A DNA stretch of 47,134 bases, from assembly GCA_963646285.1 (NCBI GenBank), contig CAVIWF010000015.1, positions 1 to 47,134 of the forward strand. The letters are read 5' to 3'. This stretch comes from CAKUFA01 sp963646285. GTDB taxonomy: Bacteria > Bacillota > Clostridia > Christensenellales > Aristaeellaceae. How positions within the stretch are numbered: position 1 is the first letter of the stretch; each line of letters opens with the position of its first letter. Below the pieces are notes generated by a model. The model searched no databases and was not told the origin of the DNA. It worked only from the letters and a program-made list of their open reading frames with translations. The translations under genes and the position numbers were made by a program. Below, one piece after another: positions 31,256-39,003 of this stretch.

Positions 31256-31438
31256 ATGAACATGGTGAAGATGAATATTCGTGAGCTCTCTGCCGCTCTA
31301 TCTGAAGAAGAGCTTCGTGAGCTGGATGCCGCAGCGGCAAAAGAACCGATCTTCGATGCAGACAGTCCGGAAATGACCGCAGATAAAATTGCTCAATTTC
31401 ATCGTATGGATGAATACCTAGTACGCAAGTGTATGTAA
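31256..31438 (+). CDS. 60-residue orphan protein, weakly antitoxin-like
   Basis: The sequence has an acidic ALSEEELRELDAAAAKEP segment, then a ..DSPEMTADKIAQFHRM motif. A short protein with a (D/N)(S/C)PEMT..xxxxF/H ending resembles the C-terminus of several small type II antitoxins, but no toxin gene is adjacent. The ribosome-binding site is poor for the ATG at 31256; ATGs at 31262 and 31271 are alternatives. It follows the two-helix protein gene by 38 bases and ends before a bidirectional terminator. Confidence 0.5.
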   Translation: MNMVKMNIRELSAALSEEELRELDAAAAKEPIFDADSPEMTADKIAQFHRMDEYLVRKCM

Positions 31439-31452
31439 TGCTTCCATAATCA

Positions 31453-31489
31453 AAACAGGAGCCGCCCCACGCCGGAGTGGCTCCTGTTT
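31453..31489. terminator. Bidirectional terminator
   Basis: Perfect arms AAACAGGAGCC (31453-31463) and GGCTCCTGTTT (31479-31489). It serves the 31256 gene and, on the other strand, rubrerythrin. Confidence 0.85.
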
Positions 31490-31507
31490 GTTCTGCTTTC
31501 TATGCGA

Positions 31508-32050
31508 TTACTTGCCGAAGTACCGCTTCAGCAGGCCCTCGAAGGCCTTGCCGTGACGAGCCTCGTCCCGAGCCATTTCGTGCACGGTGTCGTGGATGGC
31601 ATCCAGACCCAGTTCCTTGGCCTTCTTGGCCAGCTCATACTTGCCCATGGTGGCACCGTTTTCGGCTTCCACACGCATGGTCAGGTTCTTCTCGGTGGAG
31701 TCGGTGAGCACTTCGCCCAGCAGTTCGGCAAACTTGGCTGCATGCTCTGCCTCTTCATAAGCAGCCTTTTCCCAGTACAGGCCAATTTCAGGGTAGCCTT
31801 CCCGATGGGCAACCCGTGCCATGGCCAGATACATGCCCACTTCGCTGCATTCGCCGTTGAAGTTCTCCCGCAGGCCTTCCACAATCTCCGCAGGGGCGTC
31901 CTTGCCCACGCCTACCACATGCTCGGCAGCCCAGGTCATGTTGCCTTCCTGCTTCACAAACTTGCTGGCAGGAGCCTTGCACACAGGGCACTTTTCGGGA
32001 GCCTGCTCCCCTTCGTACACGTAACCGCAAATGCTGCAAACCCACTTCAT
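31508..32050 (-). CDS. rbr: Reverse rubrerythrin
   Basis: A peroxide-scavenging non-heme iron protein of anaerobes, 180 residues. A rubredoxin-like domain comes first (C5xxC8 and C21xxC24, in WVCSICGYVYEG...CPVC), hence the reverse type. The ferritin-like four-helix domain follows, with diiron ligands in ENFNGECSEVGMY, YEEAEHAAKF and ARDEARHGKAF. AGGAGGT precedes the start. The iron-rich enzyme lies outside the feo regulon, and no TTAG-N6-CTAA site is seen in front of it. Confidence 0.96.
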   Translation of the reverse strand: MKWVCSICGYVYEGEQAPEKCPVCKAPASKFVKQEGNMTWAAEHVVGVGKDAPAEIVEGLRENFNGECSEVGMYLAMARVAHREGYPEIGLYWEKAAYEEAEHAAKFAELLGEVLTDSTEKNLTMRVEAENGATMGKYELAKKAKELGLDAIHDTVHEMARDEARHGKAFEGLLKRYFGK

Positions 32051-32133
32051 ATCTGTCTACCTCCTAAAATAACTTCATGATGTTCCTTTACATTCAGGCG
32101 TTCCTACCGCCTGATGATAGTATCAACAGCTTT

Positions 32134-32154
32134 TCAGCAAGTGAAACCTGCTGA
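32134..32154. promoter_or_regulatory. Inverted repeat between uvrC and rubrerythrin
   Basis: TCAGCA (32134-32139), 9 bases, TGCTGA (32149-32154), between the uvrC stop and the rubrerythrin promoter region. It could be an operator or a weak terminator stem; it has no T-run. Confidence 0.3.
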
Positions 32155-32166
32155 CCAAAACTTTTT

Positions 32167-34047
32167 TTATTTTTTCTGCGCCTGCCATTTCAGCACCGCA
32201 TCCACCGCCGGTCGGTTCATGCTGGGGGTAGCCAGCAGGTCAGCCTCCGTGGCGGCACGGATGCCCTTCATGGAGCCAAACCGGTTCATCAGGGCTTTCC
32301 GCCGGGTGGGGCCAATGCCGGGAATATCCTCCAGCTGGCTGTGCACAAAGGCCTTACCCCGCAGTGCCCGGTGGTAGGTGATGCCGAAGCGGTGGGCCTC
32401 GTCACGCACACGCTGCACCAGATGAAGCTCCGGCGTGTGGTGATCCAGGCAGATCGGTTCCTCCCGGTCAGGCAGGAAGATTTCCTCCTCCTTCTTCGCC
32501 AAGCCAAACATGGCCACTTCCCCTGCACCCATATCCAGCAAAGCCTGCCGGGCAAAGCGCAGCTGCTGGGGGCCACCGTCAATCAGTACCAGATCCGGCA
32601 GGTCGGAGAACTTGCCCCCCACGGCAGGAAGCCCCGCCGCTTCCCGCTCCGCCTTTTCTTCCAATCCACGGGCGAACCGCCGCCCCAGCACCTCATTCAT
32701 AGAGGCAAAGTCGTTGGCTCCTTCCACGGTTTTGATGCGGAAGCGCCGGTATTCCTTCTTGGCCGCTGTGCCGTCAATGAACACCACCATGGAGGCAACG
32801 CTGAGCTGCCCCTGGGTGTTGGAAATATCATAACCTTCAATGCGCCGGGGCGGTTTTGCCAGCCCCAGTGCTTTCGCCAGTCCGGCACAGGCGCCGATGG
32901 TGCGCTCCTGCTGAATGGCCGCCTTGGCGTTCCGCTTATCCAGCGCATCAGCGGCATTCTTGGCCGCAAGGCGAACCAGGTCGTGCTTTTCGCCCCGCTT
33001 CGGGGTAGCAAGGGTCACAGCACTCCCCTTCTGCTGCCTCAGCCAGCTTTCCAGCTGCTCCAAAGCATCCTCCGGCAGAGTTTCGCACAGCACATGCCGG
33101 GGAATCAGTGCCCCATCCTCATAATATTGGGGGAGGAACGCCGCCAGAATTTCTGCCGGGTCTTCACTGCCTTCCCTCGGCAGTGGAAAATGATCGCCGC
33201 CCACCATCCGCCCTCCACGGACGTAGAGTACCTGCACCATGGCATCCAATCCATCCTGGGCCAGAGCGAAAATGTCCTGCTCCCCAGCGGCGGTCTGGAT
33301 GGCGATCTGCCGCTCCATCAGCCCCTCCACCCGGCGGATCTTATCCCGGTACACGGCGGCTTTCTCGTACTGCATCTTGGCGGCGGCATCGTTCATGGAT
33401 TGCTTCAGCTGATCGCACACCTGGCGGTAATCCCCATTCAGAAAGGCCAGCACCCCGTCCATCATGTCCCAGTAGGCTTCCTCGGTGCATTTACCGGCGC
33501 AGGGTGCCATGCATTTGCCGATGTCGTAATTGATGCAGGGGCGCTTGGTGGTTTTCAGGGGCAGGGTCTGCTTGCAGGTGCGCAGAGGGAACACCCCACG
33601 CACCGCTTCAATCACCTGCTTCACCGCCGTTGCGCCGATATAGGGGCCGAAATATTTTGCCCCGTCCTTCTCCATGCGCCGTGCCAGGGTCAGCCGGGGA
33701 TAGGGTTCTTTCAGGTTGATCCGCAAGTAGGGATAATGCTTGTCATCCTTCAGGAGAATGTTGTAGTAAGGCTTGTGGAGCTTGATCAGGTTGCATTCCA
33801 GGCACAGGGCTTCCAGATTGGTATCACACAGGAGAATGTCAAAATCCGCAATGTGGGAGATCATAGCCGCCACCTTGGGGGTGTGGTACATATCCCGGAA
33901 ATAGGAGCGTACCCGGTTCTTCAGATTGACTGCCTTGCCCACGTAAATAATGGTGCCCTCCTGATCCTTCATCAGGTAGCAGCCCGGGCTTTCCGGCAGC
34001 TTGGCAATCTTCAGTTCCAGATTTTCGCCCCAATCGATTTTCCCCAC
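32167..34047 (-). CDS. uvrC: Excinuclease ABC subunit UvrC
   Basis: The incision subunit of nucleotide excision repair, 626 residues. The N-terminal GIY-YIG nuclease is visible (LPESPGCYLMKDQEGTIIYVGKAVNLKNRVRSYF region), then a Cys-rich segment (CINYDIGKCMAPCAGKC), a UVR motif (AAAKMQYEKAAVYRDKIR), the RNase H-like domain (EGYDISNTQG..., DLVLIDGGPQQL) and a C-terminal helix-hairpin-helix pair (LEDIPGIGPTRRKALMNRFG). GTG at 34047 is the likely start: AGGAGGAG lies upstream, and the frame before it crosses a terminator hairpin. Confidence 0.97.
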   Translation of the reverse strand: MGKIDWGENLELKIAKLPESPGCYLMKDQEGTIIYVGKAVNLKNRVRSYFRDMYHTPKVAAMISHIADFDILLCDTNLEALCLECNLIKLHKPYYNILLKDDKHYPYLRINLKEPYPRLTLARRMEKDGAKYFGPYIGATAVKQVIEAVRGVFPLRTCKQTLPLKTTKRPCINYDIGKCMAPCAGKCTEEAYWDMMDGVLAFLNGDYRQVCDQLKQSMNDAAAKMQYEKAAVYRDKIRRVEGLMERQIAIQTAAGEQDIFALAQDGLDAMVQVLYVRGGRMVGGDHFPLPREGSEDPAEILAAFLPQYYEDGALIPRHVLCETLPEDALEQLESWLRQQKGSAVTLATPKRGEKHDLVRLAAKNAADALDKRNAKAAIQQERTIGACAGLAKALGLAKPPRRIEGYDISNTQGQLSVASMVVFIDGTAAKKEYRRFRIKTVEGANDFASMNEVLGRRFARGLEEKAEREAAGLPAVGGKFSDLPDLVLIDGGPQQLRFARQALLDMGAGEVAMFGLAKKEEEIFLPDREEPICLDHHTPELHLVQRVRDEAHRFGITYHRALRGKAFVHSQLEDIPGIGPTRRKALMNRFGSMKGIRAATEADLLATPSMNRPAVDAVLKWQAQKK

Positions 34048-34082
34048 AGCGTACTCCTCCTGTGCTTTCCTGCAAAGGTGTG

Positions 34083-34111
34083 AAAAGAGGGCTGCCTCAC
34101 AGAGACAGCCC
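34083..34111 (-). terminator. Terminator of the DUF1858 gene
   Basis: Perfect arms GGGCTG (34089-34094) and CAGCCC (34106-34111), followed by TCTTTTC on the minus strand. Confidence 0.7.
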
Positions 34112-34131
34112 CATTCGGTCAAGCCGTATGC

Positions 34132-34338
34132 TCAGGCTTCCTTGGTTGCCAGGTAAGCCTTGATATCGCTGATGACCTTTTCCACATCAATGCCGTGGCC
34201 TGCGCAGCCATCTTCCAGAGATTCAAAAGCGTGAGCAGGGCAGCCGACGCAATGCATGCCGTTCTGCATCAGGATGGCAGCAATGCCCCGATCCAGGCTG
34301 ATCAGTTCGCCCATGGTAGTTTCCTTGCTGATTTTCAT
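34132..34338 (-). CDS. DUF1858 hybrid-cluster-associated redox disulfide protein
   Basis: A 68-residue protein of the DUF1858/TIGR03980 type. It starts MKISKETTMGELISL and carries the signature MHCVGCPAHAFESLEDGC, with a CVGC redox pair and a third Cys. The family is found beside hybrid cluster protein or other redox genes and is proposed to use the CxxC pair as a thiol relay. ATG at 34338 has GGAGG upstream and is preferred to 34407, which lies over the promoter. No hybrid cluster gene is in the window; the unit stands alone between uvrC and a secreted protein gene. Confidence 0.88.
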   Translation of the reverse strand: MKISKETTMGELISLDRGIAAILMQNGMHCVGCPAHAFESLEDGCAGHGIDVEKVISDIKAYLATKEA

Positions 34339-34385
34339 TGGTATTTCCTCCGTTTCGCTGGGACATTCTGCCCCGGTACAAGTGT

Positions 34386-34414
34386 ATCTTATCATCGGAT
34401 GCATCATCCGTCAA
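34386..34414 (-). promoter_or_regulatory. Promoter of the DUF1858 gene
   Basis: On the minus strand TTGACG (34409-34414), 17 bases, TAAGAT (34386-34391). Confidence 0.75.
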
Positions 34415-34418
34415 GCAC

Positions 34419-35174
34419 TTACAATTCGTCCTTCAGCTCTTCCAGGGAGAAGGGGAACAGCAGCACACCAGCCTCTTCCGGGGCAAGGGTACCGGCCTGA
34501 ATGAAGAACACCGGGTCGCCCTTTTCATCCAGATAAAAATCCTCTTCCGGATAGAACTCCTGGGTCAGCTGCTCGTAGGTCACATCTGCATTGTAGGCCA
34601 CTGTGCCGGAAGTGCGCTGGAATTCAATGGCTTCCCACACCATCTGCCACACCAGATCATTAGCCTTGGCTGTCTGCCGATCCTGCATCCAGGTATCCGC
34701 TTCCTGATCCTCCAGAATGCCCAGCAGTCTAGGCAGGCTGGAAGCAATGCCAGCCCGCTCCCCGTTAAGCATAAAGGTTTGGGCGGAATAAATCTTTGTG
34801 GTGCTGCCATTCTGGAAGGATTCCGTTACCAGCAGCACAGACAGGTACTCCTCATTCAGGCAAGTGACCTGAGAGGTAACATTGCAGTAGGATTGCACGT
34901 CCGTATTTTCCAGGGATTCTGCCAGAATAGGCACAGTAAAGGCCAGTGCATCATCCACCAGATAGGTGTAAAACTCATTCACTGCCGCCGCCACATCCCC
35001 ATCGCTGGCAGCGTGGGGATAGCTGTAGTGATACACGAACACGGCAGAGCTTTCATCTGCATCCTCCGGCCAGTATGCGGTGCCCGAAAGATTCTCATCC
35101 AGCGTCAGGGGTTCCGCCAGGCAAGGCAGGGCAAACAGGCACAGTGCCAGCGTCCAGGCAAGGAATCGTTTCAT
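34419..35174 (-). CDS. Secreted DUF3298/RsiV-like protein
   Basis: A 251-residue exported protein. The signal peptide (MKRFLAWTLALCLFALPCLA) is followed by an extracytoplasmic domain. The order VFVYHYSYPHA.., then the C-terminal FYPEEDFYLDEKGDPVFFIQ and LFPFSLEELKDEL, is that of the DUF4163/DUF3298 pair seen in RsiV and PdaC. Unlike RsiV there is no transmembrane anti-sigma segment, and no sigma factor gene is adjacent. In PdaC-type proteins the domain precedes a deacetylase, absent here. Its start abuts the previous stop (TAAATG), with AAGGAGG upstream. Confidence 0.72.
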   Translation of the reverse strand: MKRFLAWTLALCLFALPCLAEPLTLDENLSGTAYWPEDADESSAVFVYHYSYPHAASDGDVAAAVNEFYTYLVDDALAFTVPILAESLENTDVQSYCNVTSQVTCLNEEYLSVLLVTESFQNGSTTKIYSAQTFMLNGERAGIASSLPRLLGILEDQEADTWMQDRQTAKANDLVWQMVWEAIEFQRTSGTVAYNADVTYEQLTQEFYPEEDFYLDEKGDPVFFIQAGTLAPEEAGVLLFPFSLEELKDEL

Positions 35175-36044
35175 TTACAGTGCCTCCTTATTTTCCCGGG
35201 CAAGGTCTTCTGCAGCAGCAATGGCCGCCACGTTCCCCTCCCCTACTGCCTTGGCAATTTGCAGGGGCAATCCTGTGCAGTCCCCTGCGGCATATACCCG
35301 GGGCATACTGGTGGTCATCCGCCGGTTCACCTGAATGAAGCCTCCATCCAGCTTAAGCCCCGGCAGCAGCCGATCAGGCGCAACCGAGGGGCGGAAGATG
35401 AACACCCCATCATAGGCTTTTTCCCCATCGCCGGTGGTCAGCAGAATGCGGCCATCCTTTTTGGCAAGGCTCACAGGCTTCCCCGGCAGCACGGCAAAGG
35501 GCGCATTATCAGGCACATCGTGGGGAGCAAGGCGGTAATAATCCACCTTGCTGGCAAGCCCCGCAAGGAAAACAGCCTCTTCCACACCGTCCTCCCAGAC
35601 AGAGAGCACAGCCACTTCCTTGCCCCGGTAGAACATGCCGTCGCAGGTGCCGCACCAGCTGACGCCCTGCCCCAGCAGTGCTTCTTCCCCGGGCAGCATT
35701 TTCGGCCGAGCTGCGCCCACGCACAGGGCCACGGCGCTGGATTCCGCAATGTCATTGCCAATCAGGGTCATGAAGCCATTGCCCATGGGCTGCACCTGTC
35801 TGGCCACGCCGTGGACAAATGCCGCCCCGGCATGGAGGGCCTGAGCATGAAAGCTTTCCAACAGTGCCTGACCAGAAACATCCGGCATGCCCGGATAATT
35901 GGCAATGTGCTCTGCACGCCACAGCCAGGTATCCTTGGCGGAAGCCCCGGCAATGAGCACCTTCAGGTTACGTTTGCGGGCCGTTATGGCACAGCTGTAG
36001 GCAGCCGGGCCGGAACCGATAATCAACAGATCACAGGGATTCAT
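35175..36044 (-). CDS. Thioredoxin reductase-like FAD/NAD(P) oxidoreductase
   Basis: A 289-residue flavoenzyme of the thioredoxin reductase family. It shows the FAD site GSGPAAYSCAI at the N-terminus, the redox pair in CGTCDG (canonical CATCDG), VAVLSVWEDGVEEAVFLAGL in the NAD(P) domain and the second FAD motif VYAAGDCTGLPLQIAKAVGEG near the end. The usual NADPH-site pattern GGGxSA reads VWEDGV, so coenzyme use may differ from TrxB. No thioredoxin gene is adjacent. CAAAGGAG precedes the start. It lies in an operon with surface-protein genes. Confidence 0.85.
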   Translation of the reverse strand: MNPCDLLIIGSGPAAYSCAITARKRNLKVLIAGASAKDTWLWRAEHIANYPGMPDVSGQALLESFHAQALHAGAAFVHGVARQVQPMGNGFMTLIGNDIAESSAVALCVGAARPKMLPGEEALLGQGVSWCGTCDGMFYRGKEVAVLSVWEDGVEEAVFLAGLASKVDYYRLAPHDVPDNAPFAVLPGKPVSLAKKDGRILLTTGDGEKAYDGVFIFRPSVAPDRLLPGLKLDGGFIQVNRRMTTSMPRVYAAGDCTGLPLQIAKAVGEGNVAAIAAAEDLARENKEAL

Positions 36045-36087
36045 GGCATCTCCTTTGCCCTCGGGTATCGCCCCAAAGGCGGTTCAA

Positions 36088-37905
36088 TTATCGCTGATAG
36101 GTATACCGGGCATTCAGCCAGGGCATGTTGTTGTAGGTGCTGTATGCGTCGGCATAAATTTCGTAGGTTTCCCCCACCACCCAGGTGGTCTTGGAATAAT
36201 TCTGCACCAGCACCGGCTGGCTTTGCCCGTCGTCGCTGGTGTTGATCACCACCATCTGGGGTTTATCGCTGACGGAGTACTGCACCTTGCCTTTAATCAC
36301 ATACACCTGGGTTTTGGCTGCACGAACGGTCATGTTGTTCAGCAGCTCGTTGTAGTTGGTGGCATCCATGGCCCAGGCCTTGGTGGTGTAGGTATTGGCC
36401 GGGGGCACATAGTACACGGTGTAGTTCACCACCGAGGACTTCTTTCCCGGCATACTGGCGGTAATGGTGATGGTATTGTCGCCAATATGGTCGAACACCG
36501 CATAGAAGCTGAATGCACCGGTGGTATCCAGGTTGGTAATGTTCAGATCCTTATAGGGGCTGGAAACCTCAATATCCGCCCCGGGCATGGTGGTAGCGGA
36601 AACCAGCATATAGCTGGAACTGGTGGATGTGTAGGTATCTGCTGCCAAGTCCAGAGGGATTTCCTGCCGCTCCCGGTAGAGCACAACTTCCATGGTGTTC
36701 TCCCGGCAGTACTGGCTGCGGCACACAACGGTGAACAGGTTGTCACCCTGAGGCTGCACCGTGGCGTTATAGGAGAACTCGCCGGTTTCCGAGTTGACGG
36801 TATCGGAGTAATCCTCCCCGTTAATGGTCACCTTGGAGCCGGGACGTACGGAAAACTTCATGGTATACATGGATGCCGACACTTCGTACCGGGTAGCGTC
36901 CGGGGTCAGCAGTTCAATGGGCGACAGGGGAATATCAATTTCATAGGTAATGGGATCCAACGGCTTCTGCTGCCCGGAGGTGGTCTTGACAAAAGGGGTC
37001 AGGGTAACCTCCATGGTAGCATCCAGATAATCCGTTTTATCGTCATACCAGGTATGATCCTCCACCTCCACCGTGGCAAAGCCGCCGGTGACAATGTAGG
37101 AGGTGTGCAGCTCCCGAATGTAAATTTGGGTGCCGTCTTCCCCGGGAATCATAATGGTATGGGCAGCCAGGTCATTCTTAATGGAAGCCACCACCGTGGC
37201 AGCATTCTGCTCCTTGATGGTCTCCTGACGGTTCTTGAAGAAGTGATAGCCAAAGAAGGAGGCCAAGCCGGTTAAGCCCACAATCAGGATGATGATCAGG
37301 GCACGAATCAGGTGCCGGGTACCTCTCCGCCGGTTGGGCAGCTTGGCAGTAAAGCTTCTTGTGGCCTGCAGGGGGGGCATTTGATGGGTGGCGACAAATT
37401 CGTCCTCGTCCCCCCACATGGGGTCAAAGGAGCGGCCGCCCTCCAGGTCATTGCCTACAGGCATGATCCGATGGGTCTGGGTGGCGTTGAATGCGCCCCC
37501 GCTTGTCCCTTCATCATCCAGCTTACGGATGCGGACGGTGGCCTTAGGGTCATCCGCCACTTGCCAGAAATCATCGTGGGGCGTGTGGCTGCGCACATTC
37601 ATGCCGGAAGGTGCTGCACCACGCTTGGCGCCCTCTGCCCGAAGCTGCCGCTGCTTTTCCCGGCCTTCTGCCTTGCGCACCTTCAGTTCGGACATTTCCC
37701 GCGCCAGTACATCACGGCGATCCGGGGCAGTCTCCGCATTACCGTCCTCATCCACCCGGATATAGGCGTTGTTGCGCTGGTCATCCTTTAAGGTGGTGCG
37801 CCAGCTGGGTTCCTCCCGCTTATCTTCCTGAGGCAGTTCTGCACCGCAGTACTGGCATGTGGGGAAGGAAGCCCGATTCCACTTACCGCATTGGGGACAC
37901 TTCAT
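36088..37905 (-). CDS. Zinc-ribbon membrane protein with extracytoplasmic Ig-like repeats
   Basis: A 605-residue protein. It begins with a zinc ribbon (CPQCGKWNRASFPTCQYCG), has a long charged cytoplasmic part rich in Glu/Arg (residues about 25-200), one membrane helix (about 203-221, ALIIILIVGLTGLASFFGY) and an extracytoplasmic part of about 380 residues. That part holds beta-rich modules, such as RYEVSASMYTMKFSVRPGSK and MLVSATTMPGADIEVSSPYK, that look like Ig-like or Big-type repeats. A signalling or wall-sensing role is possible, but no named family was recognised. It follows the LCP gene by 27 bases. Confidence 0.68.
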   Translation of the reverse strand: MKCPQCGKWNRASFPTCQYCGAELPQEDKREEPSWRTTLKDDQRNNAYIRVDEDGNAETAPDRRDVLAREMSELKVRKAEGREKQRQLRAEGAKRGAAPSGMNVRSHTPHDDFWQVADDPKATVRIRKLDDEGTSGGAFNATQTHRIMPVGNDLEGGRSFDPMWGDEDEFVATHQMPPLQATRSFTAKLPNRRRGTRHLIRALIIILIVGLTGLASFFGYHFFKNRQETIKEQNAATVVASIKNDLAAHTIMIPGEDGTQIYIRELHTSYIVTGGFATVEVEDHTWYDDKTDYLDATMEVTLTPFVKTTSGQQKPLDPITYEIDIPLSPIELLTPDATRYEVSASMYTMKFSVRPGSKVTINGEDYSDTVNSETGEFSYNATVQPQGDNLFTVVCRSQYCRENTMEVVLYRERQEIPLDLAADTYTSTSSSYMLVSATTMPGADIEVSSPYKDLNITNLDTTGAFSFYAVFDHIGDNTITITASMPGKKSSVVNYTVYYVPPANTYTTKAWAMDATNYNELLNNMTVRAAKTQVYVIKGKVQYSVSDKPQMVVINTSDDGQSQPVLVQNYSKTTWVVGETYEIYADAYSTYNNMPWLNARYTYQR

Positions 37906-37932
37906 GCATTCTTCCTCGTTTTACCCTTCTGT

Positions 37933-38862
37933 TTAATCTTCATCATCCAGCACCAGGAAGCTGCTTTGCAGGTAATTCTGCATGGCTTCCCGGCAGGCAG
38001 GCCAGTCAATTTCCTGCACTGCCATGGCAGCATAGTTGATGGGTGTTGCAGCCCCGTCAATGGGGATGCGCAGTTCCTCCACCGTGCAGCCCCGCAGGTC
38101 ATAGGCGTAGGATGCAGCCTGCTGCATTTCTTCCAGGTTCATGTTGGTCATGGTGGTGTTGGCCATTACGTTATCCACCAGGGACAGGGCTTCGTCCCAG
38201 CTGATTTCCCGGCACTGATCCGCCAGGGTGGACAGCACCGTACGCACCCGCTGGGTGCGCATGAAGTCCCCGCCGCCGCCAGCCTTGCGGATGCGCATGT
38301 AAATCACTGCCGCATGGCCGCCGAAGCGATACGTACCTGCCCCCGCCATGGAAGGGGTTGTGGACGTAGAGCTGATGGCATAGCGCTTCAGGTAGCTGGC
38401 TTCCTCAGCGTTGACGGTAATATCCACGCCGCCCAGGAAGTCGATGATGGTCTGAATCTGGCTGAAATCAAAGAGGACGTACTTCTCCACCTTCACACCG
38501 ATGTGGGTGCTGATGACCTGACACAGATCCTCCGGGCTATAGTTCTTGGCAATGTAGTTGATTCGACCAATGTGTCCGTCCGGCCGCACCACCAAGGCAT
38601 CCCGAATAAAGGAGGTCAGCATGACACGGTGAGCACGGGTATCCAGAGTCACCAGCACAATGCCGTCCGTGTTGCCCAGATTGCCGGGCTTGCCGTGCCA
38701 CTGATCCACACACAGCAGCAGGAAGTGATGCTGTCCGTCAATGGTGGCAGGCAGCTCATCATAGGGGATGGTTTCAATGGGCTTGGGCGTATCTGCCAAA
38801 GCCGTTCCGGCCATGGCCACAAGCAGCATCAGGGACATCATCAGGCATAAAAAACGCTTCAT
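37933..38862 (-). CDS. LytR-CpsA-Psr (LCP) family protein
   Basis: LCP enzymes transfer anionic glycopolymers from lipid carriers to peptidoglycan. This protein has 309 residues. The N-terminal hydrophobic stretch (MKRFLCLMMSLMLLVAMAGT) ends in ALAD, so it may be a cleaved signal rather than the usual anchor. The LCP core shows FLLLCVDQ, NTDGIVLVTLD, VMLTSFIRDALVV, GGVDITVNAEEA and MRIRKAGGGGDFMRTQRVR, matching the conserved Asp/Arg motifs. ATG at 38862 has CAAGGAGG upstream and is preferred to 38904. It leads an operon with the zinc-ribbon, TrxB-like and DUF3298 genes. Confidence 0.88.
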   Translation of the reverse strand: MKRFLCLMMSLMLLVAMAGTALADTPKPIETIPYDELPATIDGQHHFLLLCVDQWHGKPGNLGNTDGIVLVTLDTRAHRVMLTSFIRDALVVRPDGHIGRINYIAKNYSPEDLCQVISTHIGVKVEKYVLFDFSQIQTIIDFLGGVDITVNAEEASYLKRYAISSTSTTPSMAGAGTYRFGGHAAVIYMRIRKAGGGGDFMRTQRVRTVLSTLADQCREISWDEALSLVDNVMANTTMTNMNLEEMQQAASYAYDLRGCTVEELRIPIDGAATPINYAAMAVQEIDWPACREAMQNYLQSSFLVLDDED

Positions 38863-38948
38863 GAGTTTCCTCCTTGACGGGAATCGATCGTCCGCTTCAT
38901 TCAACGAAACAACAAGCCGCCAGCATCCCGAAGGTGCTGAACGGAATC

Positions 38949-38977
38949 ATTATAACATTTCAGGCAGGAAAAAGGAA
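38949..38977 (-). promoter_or_regulatory. Promoter of the LCP operon
   Basis: On the minus strand a perfect TATAAT (38949-38954); the -35 (TTCCTT, 38972-38977) is weak at 17 bases. Confidence 0.45.
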
Positions 38978-39003
38978 GATGTAGACTTCGGTTCGGCTTT
39001 GAC

